64,000 nucleotides of DNA from Paenibacillus turpanensis (GTDB lineage: Bacteria > Bacillota > Bacilli > Paenibacillales > YIM-B00363), in assembly GCF_011421635.1 (NCBI RefSeq), contig NZ_WTLI01000020.1, forward strand, positions 45,384-109,383. Reading direction: 5' to 3'. Position 1 is the first letter of the stretch; each line of letters starts with the position of its first letter. A model generated the notes under the pieces. That model was not told where the DNA came from, did no database searches, and saw nothing but the letters and a program-made list of their open reading frames with translations. Positions 43,234 through 52,290 of this stretch are shown one piece after another. The position numbers and the translations under genes were made by a program.

Positions 43234-43268
43234 CAGCCGGGCAAAATGTTCGGCTGTTTTTATTTCCT
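43234..43268 (+). terminator. Terminator after the MFS gene
   Basis: CAGCCG and CGGCTG form a stem around GGCAAAATGTT, followed by TTTTTATTT. Confidence 0.8.
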
Positions 43269-43339
43269 TTTTGTAAATAGTAAAGTAATTTGCTGGAAAT
43301 ATTACTTCTGTGAGATCAATCTCCAGGAGAATATAACTT

Positions 43340-44584
43340 ATGCCACATCAAAGGTTCCAGTCCTCTGACATAAAACCCCGCTATCCCAAAGGGAAGATAT
43401 CCGTATTTGGGATTAACTCGGTATATCCCCGCATTCCTTGGGTTACAGCTTGGTGGTCGGCTGCTTTTCCAGGTTTTGGGCACATGTTTATTGGTAAATA
43501 TCTGCATGGATTTATACTGATCATATGGGAAATTGTGGTCAACGGGAAATCCAGTTTAAATATGGGAATTGCGTTATCCTTTCTTGGCAGGTTCGATGAG
43601 GCAAAGGCTCACCTGAACCAGGATTGGGCTCTGCTTTATATTGCTGTATATGTATACAGTATTTGGGACAGCTATCGATGTGCAGTTGAGATTAAAAAAA
43701 GCCACATGTTGTCTGAAGTTGAAGACGCGCCGATCCCACCCTCCGACGTGAGCTTTTTTGATGTGGTCATCCTTGAGAAAAAAAATCCGTGGGTGGGGAT
43801 GGCGTGGTCGGCATTATCCCCTGGCTTGGGGCAATTGTATGGCGGAAGTACGATTGTTGGAACTTTTGTTTTGGCATGGTGGATCTTTGTTTGTTATAAA
43901 GCCAATGCCGTTCGTGCTCTGCTTTATTCATTTATAGGGGATTTTAGCAGCGTGGCTGCAATTGTGGATTGGCAGTGGTTTCTTTTCTTGCCCTCTATGT
44001 ATGTTTTTGCGATTTATCAGGCCTATGCAGCGGTAAATGAAAGTAATACGTTATACGATATTGAGCAAATACGATACCTAAGAGTGAGGGCTGAAAACTT
44101 GGGACATACAAACACAATCGAAAGCAATACAGTGCATATCATCGCTACGTTTGATCATTCGCCTTTTGTAGAGATGCTGCTTCATGATCTTGAAAAGCTG
44201 GGTGTGCCGTCACGGAATATCGTTGCACTGCCTATGGAGAATTTGGATGCAAAAATTCATATGATTGACTCGATTCATCGGGTTGATGGCAGAAGTGTTT
44301 TGGACGGGGCCATGATGGGCGGAAGTATCTTTGCGGTTTTAGGAGCTATCTACGGATTTGTATGGCAATGGGGACCGATCATTTGGGGGCTGATTGGCTT
44401 AGTAGGCGGGTTTTTGTTGGGATTAATAATTGAATTTGCTGTTAGTAAAAAGAAAATAAAAGGGTCTTCGAGCCGTAAAAGTGAGGTTATGGTAGAGGTG
44501 TCCTGTGATGCTTCACTGCAGAAGCAGCTGATTTCATTTCTTGAAATTCGGAAGGCAAATGGGTACGTGATTATGCCGCATTAG
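43340..44584 (+). CDS. Multi-pass membrane protein of unknown function
   Basis: Protein of 414 residues that I cannot name. The N-terminal half holds two copies of a motif, IPWVTAWWSAAFPGFGHMFIG and NPWVGMAWSALSPGLGQLYGG, each followed by a hydrophobic helix; the PGxGxxYxG core recalls TM2/DUF5683-type membrane proteins. A soluble domain follows (about 265-315, VHIIATFDHSPFVEMLLHDL), then two more helices (about 325-370) split from a short beta-like tail. The soluble part recalls small stress-protein (YflT/DUF1269-like) folds that begin by recognising an alpha-helix/strand pair and contain a Gly-rich helix. Stands alone between a terminator and a convergent gene. Confidence 0.75.
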   Translation: MPHQRFQSSDIKPRYPKGKISVFGINSVYPRIPWVTAWWSAAFPGFGHMFIGKYLHGFILIIWEIVVNGKSSLNMGIALSFLGRFDEAKAHLNQDWALLYIAVYVYSIWDSYRCAVEIKKSHMLSEVEDAPIPPSDVSFFDVVILEKKNPWVGMAWSALSPGLGQLYGGSTIVGTFVLAWWIFVCYKANAVRALLYSFIGDFSSVAAIVDWQWFLFLPSMYVFAIYQAYAAVNESNTLYDIEQIRYLRVRAENLGHTNTIESNTVHIIATFDHSPFVEMLLHDLEKLGVPSRNIVALPMENLDAKIHMIDSIHRVDGRSVLDGAMMGGSIFAVLGAIYGFVWQWGPIIWGLIGLVGGFLLGLIIEFAVSKKKIKGSSSRKSEVMVEVSCDASLQKQLISFLEIRKANGYVIMPH

Positions 44585-44621
44585 TGTACATATCGCCGAT
44601 TAGAATGCCGAAGACGGAAGG

Positions 44622-44652
44622 TAGGGGGATTTAACCGTTTCAGCCCCCCCAC
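44622..44652. terminator. Weak hairpin between convergent genes
   Basis: GGGGG and CCCCCC arms around a 20-bp A/T-rich loop. No T-run on either strand, so terminator function is uncertain. Confidence 0.3.
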
Positions 44653-44658
44653 ACCATC

Positions 44659-45390
44659 TTACTTCTGCTCAAGCACGGAGCCGCCCATGAAAAATCTCCA
44701 CTGCAGATGATTTCCAAAAACGTTGTCGATGCGAACGCCGCCAGTCCGGGCCGACGCGGTGTGAATCATTTTTCCATCCCCAAGGTACAAGCCGCAATGG
44801 GAGACCGCGTTAACCGATTTCGTAACATGCTCGTATTGATCGGGGTCAACGCCGATAAATGGAGTGAAAAATAGCAGATCGCCGCGACGTGCTTCGTTTA
44901 AATTGTAATAAAGCCGATTGGAATAAGCTTGCACGTACCGGGCTTGACTGCGTGAATCAAGCGGAAGATCCATGCCAATCCCGGATAAGAAGGCCCAGCG
45001 GGTAAAATCCGAGCAGTCGAATGAGGACGGATTGTCCCGCTCAGAACCGTATTGATACGGAGCGCCAATAAACTGTTTAGCTGTGGCGATGGCGTTTTCC
45101 GCATAGCTGCCGTTGATCGGGGGGACCGCCGGGTTAGGGAAGACCTGCTGCAGGGTCGAATGCGCAGTAAAGGGGCGAGCCGAGCGGTTATGAATATCCA
45201 TCCTTCCCATTCCAAGATCGCCCTGCTTCAAAAGAACGTCCATGTTAGCAATTTGTGGATCGATAAGTCTGTTGTCGGTGCTGTTTTCCGTTTGAACCTG
45301 ATTCCGGAGCTCATCTGTATGATCGCGCGCACAAGCTGTCATAACGAATACGATACTGATGACAATCACTGTCGCAAGCAGCTGTCTCAT
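44659..45390 (-). CDS. NlpC/P60-family lipoprotein
   Basis: Cell-wall hydrolase-type lipoprotein of 243 residues. AAGGAGG is followed by two ATGs; the second (45390) has correct spacing and is used. Lipobox VMTAC. The C-terminal NlpC/P60 domain (about 100-240) has the catalytic Cys in SSFDCSDFTRW, the His in SHCGLYLGDG and a further polar residue downstream. NlpC/P60 enzymes cut D-gamma-Glu-diamino-acid or related links in peptidoglycan. Divergent from the CAP-domain lipoprotein gene. Confidence 0.88.
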   Translation of the reverse strand: MRQLLATVIVISIVFVMTACARDHTDELRNQVQTENSTDNRLIDPQIANMDVLLKQGDLGMGRMDIHNRSARPFTAHSTLQQVFPNPAVPPINGSYAENAIATAKQFIGAPYQYGSERDNPSSFDCSDFTRWAFLSGIGMDLPLDSRSQARYVQAYSNRLYYNLNEARRGDLLFFTPFIGVDPDQYEHVTKSVNAVSHCGLYLGDGKMIHTASARTGGVRIDNVFGNHLQWRFFMGGSVLEQK

Positions 45391-45556
45391 GGTGTGCATC
45401 CTCCTTATACGTCTTCCCTCAGGTTTTCCTCATTATTGCGTTTTCATTACGGGAAGCGGGCGTGCCATTTTGCAGCGTCCCATTATGTATAAACGGATCT
45501 GTTTTTTCAAATCATTTGACTGATAAGTAATGATTTCAATCCGTTAGGTGGTTTGT

Positions 45557-46375
45557 ATGAAAACAAAAAAATGGATCCTTTTAACCGTATTGCTGCTCGC
45601 CGCCGGTTGTTCGAATGCTCCTGACACAAATCGTCAAGCGGCTCCCAACGAATCGAATGCGGGAGCGCAGGCCCAAAGTACGGGGTCAACCTTAACACAA
45701 GCGTCATCCATATCTACAGAAGATTTGAAAAAGTCGTCGATGCAAATGCAGCAGGCCTCAAATGAAGGTACCCATTGGTTTGATTGGTTTAACCTCGGTG
45801 ATAGGTTCCAAAGTGCCCCACAGGAGCGGGTGGCTTATCCGAATCAGCCCCCGGTTCAAACAACGAATCCTCAGCAGGCTCCGGTTAAGAACACGAATCC
45901 GCAGCCGGCCCCGGTTCGAAACACGAATCCGCAGCCGGCCCCGGTTCGAAACACGAATCCGCAGCCGGCTCCAGTTCGAAACACGAATCCACAGCCGGCC
46001 GCGGATGCATCTCAATTTCCACAGCAGGTGTTGGATTTGGTGAACCAGGAAAGAGCGAAAGCAGGCTTGAGTTCCCTGAGTATGAATAGTGAGCTTTCGA
46101 GAATGGCCATGGATAAAGCGCAGGATATGTACAACAACAATTATTTCGATCACAACTCTCCGACCTATGGGTCCCCGTTCGATATGATGAATTCATACGG
46201 GATTAGGTATAACACGGCAGCGGAGAACATCGCCAAAGGCCAAAGAAGCGCGACCGAGGTCATGAACTCATGGATGAACAGTCAAGGTCACCGCGCGAAC
46301 ATCCTGAATGGCAGTTTTTCCGAAATCGGAGTTGCCTATTATAATGGCGAATGGGTTCAAGTTTTTATTGGGTAG
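45557..46375 (+). CDS. CAP/SCP-domain lipoprotein with Pro-rich repeats
   Basis: Lipoprotein of 272 residues; ATG preceded by TTAGGTGG. Lipobox LAAGC makes Cys18 the anchor. A Ser/Gln-rich region leads into five copies of a 10-residue repeat (PVRNTNPQPA) at about 99-148, then a CAP domain (about 155-272) similar to B. subtilis YkwD, with AMDKAQDMYNNNYFDHNSP, the NIAKG segment and SQGHRANILN. CAP-domain roles in Bacillales are largely unclear; the repeat acts as a wall-spanning stalk. Confidence 0.88.
   Translation: MKTKKWILLTVLLLAAGCSNAPDTNRQAAPNESNAGAQAQSTGSTLTQASSISTEDLKKSSMQMQQASNEGTHWFDWFNLGDRFQSAPQERVAYPNQPPVQTTNPQQAPVKNTNPQPAPVRNTNPQPAPVRNTNPQPAPVRNTNPQPAADASQFPQQVLDLVNQERAKAGLSSLSMNSELSRMAMDKAQDMYNNNYFDHNSPTYGSPFDMMNSYGIRYNTAAENIAKGQRSATEVMNSWMNSQGHRANILNGSFSEIGVAYYNGEWVQVFIG
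45851..46000 (+). repeat. Five 30-bp direct repeats in the CAP lipoprotein gene
   Basis: Five in-frame 30-bp units; units 3 and 4 are identical and the others differ by a few bases. They encode the Pro/Asn/Gln stalk. Near-identity at DNA level implies recent expansion. Confidence 0.9.
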
Positions 46376-46410
46376 AAAAAGCATTACAAAAGAAAGAGTA
46401 CAAATCGTGG

Positions 46411-46441
46411 CGACCGAGAGTATAGCTCCGGTCGTTTTTTT
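46411..46441 (+). terminator. Terminator after the CAP lipoprotein gene
   Basis: CGACCG and CGGTCG form the stem, followed by seven T. Confidence 0.8.
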
Positions 46442-46621
46442 GCGCAAAAGAAACAGCAATCTCTTCCCTGAATTTAAACTCGACCTTAGTCCAGCTTTTA
46501 TTTGGTCTACAGGATGGTGTTCGTTTTCTCATGCCCTCGTATAATCAATGTGACTGCAGAAAATAAACAAATTTTGGAACTAGAGGGAATTCAACCATTA
46601 CGATACGAGGAGAGGTAAGAG

Positions 46622-47326
46622 GTGAACACATTAATTGAATTCAAGAACGTAACGAAACAATACCAAATTGGAGAAGTGCCCATTAAGGCGCTTGATGGCG
46701 TTGATTTCTCCATATCGGAGGGGGAATTCGTTGTAATCTTAGGTGCAAGCGGCGCCGGAAAAAGTACGATTTTGAACATACTAGGCGGCATGGATACGGC
46801 GACCTCCGGTCAAGTGTATGTTGGCGGCCGGGACATAACACGTTTTAACGAAAAGCAATTCACCGCATATCGCGGCGAGAAGGTAGGCTTTGTTTTCCAA
46901 TTTTATAACTTAATTCCGAATTTGAATGCGTTGGAAAACGTTGAATTTGCTACAGAAGTCTGTAAAAACCACTTGAATGCCAAGAAAATATTGCACAAGG
47001 TGGGATTAACGAACCGGATCAAAAATTTCCCTTCCCAGCTGTCAGGGGGAGAGCAGCAGCGGGTAGCCATAGCTAGAGCCGTTGCAAAAAATCCGCTGCT
47101 TTTACTTTGTGATGAACCGACAGGGGCGCTTGACTATGTGACAGGAAAGTCCGTCTTAAAGCTGCTCCAGGATGTAAACTTGGATACGAAAAAATGCGTC
47201 ATCTTGGTCACTCATAATTCTGCGATTTCTCCTATGGCGGATAAAGTGATTAAGGTGAAAAGCGGAAAAATTGAAAGCGTAACGAGGAATGAGCGAAAGC
47301 AGAGTGTTGAAGGGATTGAATGGTGA
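46622..47326 (+). CDS. ABC transporter ATP-binding protein (MacB/LolD type)
   Basis: ATPase of 234 residues; GTG start after GAGGAGAGG. Walker [10 protein letters not shown], signature LSGGEQQR, Walker [13 protein letters not shown] and the H-loop THNS are all intact. This class partners with FtsX-like permeases, such as the one that follows, in export of peptides or lipids or in mechanotransmission to the envelope. No two-component pair lies beside it, unlike the bacitracin-type exporters. Confidence 0.93.
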   Translation: MNTLIEFKNVTKQYQIGEVPIKALDGVDFSISEGEFVVILGASGAGKSTILNILGGMDTATSGQVYVGGRDITRFNEKQFTAYRGEKVGFVFQFYNLIPNLNALENVEFATEVCKNHLNAKKILHKVGLTNRIKNFPSQLSGGEQQRVAIARAVAKNPLLLLCDEPTGALDYVTGKSVLKLLQDVNLDTKKCVILVTHNSAISPMADKVIKVKSGKIESVTRNERKQSVEGIEW

Positions 47327-47327
47327 G

Positions 47328-49658
47328 ATGAAGCTATTCATAAAACTCATAAGGGATATCAGACATTCCATCGGTCAATTTGTCGCCTTTGTTCTTGTTA
47401 TTGCAGTGGGCGCTTTTTTCTATGCGGGGCTCGTCACATACAGTGATAATCTAAGTGCGTACTCAGAGGATTACTTTAAAAAACATAATTTAAGTGACTT
47501 AACTGTGTATTACGATCAAATTTCTAAAAATGACGTGGCTGGTTTAGGTAAGATCGAAGGGATAAAGAAAATCGAAGGGCGTTATACTTTCGATGCTACG
47601 CATGCCTTTGGAAGTGGTAAGGCCTCCCTAAACATTCATTCGATCCCCGTACAAAATGACATCAATACGCCGACGATCATTGAGGGCAAGCTCCCCACAA
47701 AAAAGAATGAGATCATTCTAGATTCTCATTATGCAGCAGCACATCAGATTGACGTCGGTGATCAAATCCTTATCGGCATGGACGAACGGAACATTACGTT
47801 TACCGTCAGCGGATTAGCTGAGAATGTAGAGTATGTAAAAAAGAACGACATTCAAGACCATAAAAATGATGGCTTCGCCTATATGGCCGAAGAGACCATT
47901 CCTGAAATCGCAGGCGGCTTTTTCTATAATGAAACGATGATCGATGCGAAGGAAGGTTACAATATTGACAGCTTAGGAAAAAGCATAGAGGAACAATCCA
48001 AACAAAAGCAGCTTGCTTATGTAAGCCAAGTGAGTAAAGAACGGACATTCAGTTATTCGAAAATCAATGAAACCATTTATAATAACAAGCTGATGAGTAA
48101 AGTGATTCCTTTCGTTCTTTTTGTGATTGAAGCGATTATCTTATTTCTTGCTATGTCGCGAATGATTGATTCGCAAAGAAAGCAAGTAGGGATTATGAAA
48201 GCATTGGGTGTGAAAAATAGAGCCATCATGCTTCATTATATGGGGTACCCTGTGCTGGTGAGTATGATCGGCTCCATCCTAGGCTTTGTAATTGCCAATC
48301 TTGTGTTTGTACCTTTCGTAACGGCATCGAGTGCAAGGTCCTACTCGGTTCCGGACATTACCTTCTCTCTATCTGTCTATTCCGTCATTCCTCCTATGCT
48401 TTTCTCCAGTGCTTTTGGAATCCTATCCTGTTACGTAAGCGGCAGAGCCATCATAAGAGAAAATGCGGCTCAGGCTATGCGTCCCAAACCGCCCAAGTCG
48501 ATGAAAAAGCTATTTATTGAAAGAGTTCCGGGGTTATGGAGTCGTCTGCCTTACAGCACCAAACTTATTTTGAGAAATATAGGGTTGAACAAGCAAAAAG
48601 CGTTGGCGAGTTCCGTTGGCGTAGTGGTTAGCGCCGTTTTATTGATCACTGCTTTTGGCACGCAGACGGCTTTGATCAAAGTAGCAGATCAAATTGAAGA
48701 GGTTCATCACTACGACTTAAGAGTAGATTATTCGATGGGAACAACAGCAGATCAGATGAAACTACCCACAGGCATGAAAAACAGTTATTTTTTAACGACG
48801 TATCCGATTGAATTCATCAAAGATGGACAAAAAGAAAATGCCGCTTTGGTTGTGACCGAAAAAGAAAACCATCTCATTCATTTTTTTGACGAGTATGGCA
48901 AGCGAATACCGTTGGAGAAACATGGTGTGCTGGTGCCCAAGTCTTACGCCGATAAGTATGATGTTGTAATAGGGGATACGATCCAAATCCAATTCACCGC
49001 ACCGGAGCTTGAACAAAAAACGGCAGCAATGAAGGTGCTGCACATCTCGACTCAGTATTCGAATCCATCGTTCTATTGCACACCGGAGTATATAAAGAGC
49101 TTAGGCATCAACGAGAGTCCAACCTCGCTGGTAGTGGAAGCAAAATCCTCCGAAGACATACCAGGCCTCCGTCATTTCTTCGAACAAGATCATCGAGTAG
49201 ATACCATTGCAGATAAGAATGACCTAAAGCGATCAGCAGAATATATTCTTAAACAAAATAGCTTTATTTTTATAATGTTCATCATTAGTGCCGTCATTCT
49301 CTCTTTTGGCGCCATCTATACGATCTCTTCCATAAACATGTACGAAAGGAATCGCGAGCTTGCGACACTTAAGGTGTTAGGCTATCCAAAACATAAAATA
49401 AACAGACTTATCTTTTCTGAAAACTTCATCTTAACCACATTTGCGGTCATCGTCGCTTTACCGATCAGCCTTTATGTTTTTGAGCTGATAACAAGCGTGT
49501 TGTCGAGCTCGCATCAACAAATCCCGGATCAACTCCATATATCCGTAATATCGGTGGCTATCATACTTGCATATGTGCTTACTCTATTATGTAACTTGCT
49601 GCTTCGAAACAAGGTAGCCAAAATTAATATGATCGAATCCTTAAAAAGTATAGAGTAA
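47328..49658 (+). CDS. FtsX-like ABC transporter permease
   Basis: Membrane protein of 776 residues starting 1 bp after the ATPase stop; an in-frame ATG at 47289 is possible but would overlap. The N-terminal segment FIKLIRDIRHSIGQFVAFVLV is typical. One helix is followed by a large extracellular domain (about 40-250), then three helices, a second extracellular region and three more helices near the C-terminus. Two FtsX domains (about 260-370 and 645-770) mark the long form. Substrate unknown. Confidence 0.9.
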   Translation: MKLFIKLIRDIRHSIGQFVAFVLVIAVGAFFYAGLVTYSDNLSAYSEDYFKKHNLSDLTVYYDQISKNDVAGLGKIEGIKKIEGRYTFDATHAFGSGKASLNIHSIPVQNDINTPTIIEGKLPTKKNEIILDSHYAAAHQIDVGDQILIGMDERNITFTVSGLAENVEYVKKNDIQDHKNDGFAYMAEETIPEIAGGFFYNETMIDAKEGYNIDSLGKSIEEQSKQKQLAYVSQVSKERTFSYSKINETIYNNKLMSKVIPFVLFVIEAIILFLAMSRMIDSQRKQVGIMKALGVKNRAIMLHYMGYPVLVSMIGSILGFVIANLVFVPFVTASSARSYSVPDITFSLSVYSVIPPMLFSSAFGILSCYVSGRAIIRENAAQAMRPKPPKSMKKLFIERVPGLWSRLPYSTKLILRNIGLNKQKALASSVGVVVSAVLLITAFGTQTALIKVADQIEEVHHYDLRVDYSMGTTADQMKLPTGMKNSYFLTTYPIEFIKDGQKENAALVVTEKENHLIHFFDEYGKRIPLEKHGVLVPKSYADKYDVVIGDTIQIQFTAPELEQKTAAMKVLHISTQYSNPSFYCTPEYIKSLGINESPTSLVVEAKSSEDIPGLRHFFEQDHRVDTIADKNDLKRSAEYILKQNSFIFIMFIISAVILSFGAIYTISSINMYERNRELATLKVLGYPKHKINRLIFSENFILTTFAVIVALPISLYVFELITSVLSSSHQQIPDQLHISVISVAIILAYVLTLLCNLLLRNKVAKINMIESLKSIE

Positions 49659-49695
49659 CACAAGATATGAAATTTCATATGTCACGGCAGAAACA

Positions 49696-49739
49696 CAGGA
49701 GATAGTGATTTGAATCACCGTCTCCTGCGTTCTTTTTTT
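49696..49739 (+). terminator. Terminator after the ABC exporter genes
   Basis: CAGGAGA...TGATT pairs with AATCA...TCTCCTG, followed by a T-run on the plus strand. Confidence 0.8.
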
Positions 49740-49749
49740 ACGAACCATA

Positions 49750-50655
49750 TTAAAAGTTGGTTGCTATGATCTTCGAAGCATGCTCGCTCGTAATAAAGTC
49801 CATTGCAGAGATGCCAAAACGACCGCGCGTATTCACGGTAAAGAATTGGCTTACCTTCGGATTGATCTCATCCTTAATGGTGCGAATGTTAGGAATTCCG
49901 AACAAGCCTGGGCTATAGCCGCTGGTGTAGTTAATGTACAGCCAGGTAGGGTTCGCGGAATTGGCTTCGTTGTACATGTTCTGAATGTCGGTCCACTTTT
50001 TGTTCTTATCCGTCACTTTGTAATAATCTTGGATTTTAAGGCTTGCTGCGTTTTGGATAGTGAAAGTGGTATTTTCCTTCCATGCAGTAGCGTCGATGCC
50101 TTTGGGAAGCTGGGCAGCATCAAATCTGCGAAGAAGAACGATTTTTCCTCTGGCTTCGCCAAGGGTAGGGACCCGGTTCGACATGAACCATTTGCTCGGA
50201 TTTTTGTTTACATACGAATTAAAGGTCTCTTCGTACGAACGTGTATTTTCCGCTGCAGTGTGTTCTTCTTTCACGCTCATAATGACAGTTTCCGTTGGAT
50301 TCGCGTTCAGGAACGAAATTACCGCATTCAGTACGTCGTCAAAGTTCTGATTTTGATAAACTGCGCCATGGTGAATGGTGAAGGCGTTCTGGTAGTGTCT
50401 CGTGCGAATATCAAGATAGCGTACGCCGATAGACAGCTGCTGAGCGATCGTGAGGTCCTGATTTTTGGCTGTACCGTAAATCGACTCGTACAAGGCACCG
50501 GAATCATGTGTTCCGGGAATCGAAAGAGCGGTTAGAGAAGTGCTGTTGCTGAGCGAGCCCATCCAGTTATTGCTGTTGTATGCAGAGGAAGTGCCGGCGA
50601 AGGAAGTGACAAACATAGCAACGATAGCGACAAGCAAACAAGCTCTCTTAAACAA
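49750..50655 (-). CDS. Phosphatidylinositol-specific phospholipase C
   Basis: Secreted enzyme of 301 residues. I prefer the TTG at 50655, since AGGTGGGA sits 5 bp before it and the protein then starts with a good signal peptide (FKRACLLVAIVAMFVTSFAG); an ATG at 50718 would add 21 residues. The catalytic pair of PI-PLC is visible: the first His in SIPGTHDSG and the second in FTIHHGAVY, with the Arg in YLDIRTRHY. It cleaves phosphatidylinositol and GPI anchors, as in B. cereus/B. thuringiensis PI-PLC. Stands alone and convergent with the exporter genes. Confidence 0.92.
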   Translation of the reverse strand: MFKRACLLVAIVAMFVTSFAGTSSAYNSNNWMGSLSNSTSLTALSIPGTHDSGALYESIYGTAKNQDLTIAQQLSIGVRYLDIRTRHYQNAFTIHHGAVYQNQNFDDVLNAVISFLNANPTETVIMSVKEEHTAAENTRSYEETFNSYVNKNPSKWFMSNRVPTLGEARGKIVLLRRFDAAQLPKGIDATAWKENTTFTIQNAASLKIQDYYKVTDKNKKWTDIQNMYNEANSANPTWLYINYTSGYSPGLFGIPNIRTIKDEINPKVSQFFTVNTRGRFGISAMDFITSEHASKIIATNF

Positions 50656-50718
50656 TACAATCCCACCTGACGTGTAATTAGATTTATGTTGATCAAGCGG
50701 CGCCAGCTTGAAGAACAT

Positions 50719-51112
50719 CCATATTCCAACAAATAGCCTCTCTCGTTTGGACTCTACCGAAAGATCATTTTTTTACTATCCATGGATGTTTATTTCTCTC
50801 TTGATGTCTAGAGTTCATTGGAGCTTAAATAGATAAAGGATGTGAAATTCTTAATTATCTTCCTTAAGATATAGACATCTTCACTTAAAAACTAACAACA
50901 AATTGTTAAAAGAGCATCAACTTGTTGTTTGTTTTTTGTTAATATTGGATAATTGGTATCCGGTTTACAAATAGAAGGGGCATTCGTTTGTTCTCTTTTC
51001 AACTTAAATTCAACGGGATTACAATTAGAGCTTCCATAGGATAGTTAACTTTGATTAGAAGCTTCTACTTTTTTTACAAAACCATGAACCTCGATTTACA
51101 TAGTGTTAATAG
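50719..51112. other. AT-rich intergenic region, no gene seen
   Basis: About 400 bp between divergent genes. A-, T- and TTGTT-rich sequence with no open frame of note. It presumably carries the promoters of both flanking genes. A direct echo of TTGTTGTTTGTTTTTTG-like sequence occurs near 50920, without clear meaning. Confidence 0.5.
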
Positions 51113-51135
51113 ACTAGGGTTACAATGTCCCTAGT
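51113..51135 (+). promoter_or_regulatory. Inverted repeat, candidate operator of the iron-type importer
   Basis: ACTAGGG and CCCTAGT are exact complements separated by 9 bp (TTACAATGT), which holds a TACAAT -10-like hexamer. It lies 37 bp before the binding-protein start. It does not look like a Fur box. A plausible repressor site of unknown cognate. Confidence 0.4.
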
Positions 51136-51171
51136 TCATAGGACGAAACCTAGTAGACGGAGGAATATTTC

Positions 51172-52263
51172 ATGCGCAATCAAAAATGGGTTCCCTTTTC
51201 AATGGCTTGTATTGTAGCGGTAATGCTTGGTGGCTGCGGCACATCGGAAACGACGGTCAGCCCGAAAGACGCACAAGGGACGGCAGGCGGCGCTAATGCA
51301 GCGCAAACGGAGAAGTCAAACGCTCCTGCGGATGCGAAAGCGAGCGTGAAAGGAACTTTATCGTTCTATACTTCGCAGCCGGAAGAGGATGCGACCAAGC
51401 TGGTAACCGCATTTAATAAGAAATACCCGGATGTAAAGGTAGAAACGTTCCGTTCTGGAACGGAGGAGGTCATTGCAAAGCTGCAGGCGGAGAAGCAGGC
51501 GGGCAGCGTGCAGGCCGACGTTCTTCTGGTAGCGGATTCGGTTACGTTTGAATCATTGAAGCAGCAGAAGCTGCTGCTTTCGTATAAATCGCCGGAATTG
51601 GCGAGCATCCCTGCAAACCTTGCCGATCCGGACGGAATGTACACCGGAACGAAGGTGATGGCTACAGTTCTTGCGGTGAATACACAGAAGGTAAAAGCAC
51701 TCCCGGATTCTTGGAAGGTGTTGACGGAGGCGGAAAGCAAGGGAAAGAGCATTATGCCAAGCCCGCTTTATTCCGGTGCTGCAGCATATAATGTGGGCGT
51801 TATGACTCGCACGGACGGCTTCGGCTGGGACTTCTTCAAAGGTCTGAAATCCAATGAAATGTCTGTCGTAAAAGGAAACGGGGCTGTGCTCAAGGCGGTT
51901 GCTTCCGGTGAAAAATCATATGCAATGGTTGTCGACTTCCTTGTTCCGCGTGAAAAGGCGAAGGGTTCTCCGGTGGAGCTTGTGTATCCGAAGGAAGGCG
52001 TTCCGCTTATTACCGAGCCGGTAGGGATCTTGAACGGCACGGATAATGAGGCGGCGGCTAAAGCATTTGTAGACTATGTGCTGTCGGAAGAAGGCCAAAA
52101 GCTTGCTGCAGAGATTGGTTACACTCCGATCCGCAAAGGTGTTCAGCCTCCGCAAGGCTTGAAGTCGATCTCGGATATGAAGGTGCTTGAAGGGGATATT
52201 ACGAAGCTTGTGGAAGCACGCGAGCAGGACAAGAAGCAGTTTACCGATGTGTTCGGCCAATAA
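51172..52263 (+). CDS. ABC substrate-binding lipoprotein, ferric-iron/phosphonate type
   Basis: Solute-binding lipoprotein of 363 residues, lipobox MLGGC with a Cys22 anchor, ACGGAGGA upstream. The fold is the AfuA/FbpA class (GTLSFYTSQPEEDATKLVTAF, then NKKYP). I do not see the paired-Tyr iron ligand motif of FbpA clearly, so iron is not proven; 2-aminoethylphosphonate-type and other small anions are alternatives. Followed by its permease and ATPase. Confidence 0.8.
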   Translation: MRNQKWVPFSMACIVAVMLGGCGTSETTVSPKDAQGTAGGANAAQTEKSNAPADAKASVKGTLSFYTSQPEEDATKLVTAFNKKYPDVKVETFRSGTEEVIAKLQAEKQAGSVQADVLLVADSVTFESLKQQKLLLSYKSPELASIPANLADPDGMYTGTKVMATVLAVNTQKVKALPDSWKVLTEAESKGKSIMPSPLYSGAAAYNVGVMTRTDGFGWDFFKGLKSNEMSVVKGNGAVLKAVASGEKSYAMVVDFLVPREKAKGSPVELVYPKEGVPLITEPVGILNGTDNEAAAKAFVDYVLSEEGQKLAAEIGYTPIRKGVQPPQGLKSISDMKVLEGDITKLVEAREQDKKQFTDVFGQ

Positions 52264-52290
52264 TCTTAGTTAGGACGCGTATAGACGACG

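Noticed and set aside
49780..50535. A 251-codon plus-strand open frame
   Set aside because: It is wholly antisense to the phospholipase C gene, which has intact catalytic motifs; a shadow frame in GC-skewed coding sequence.
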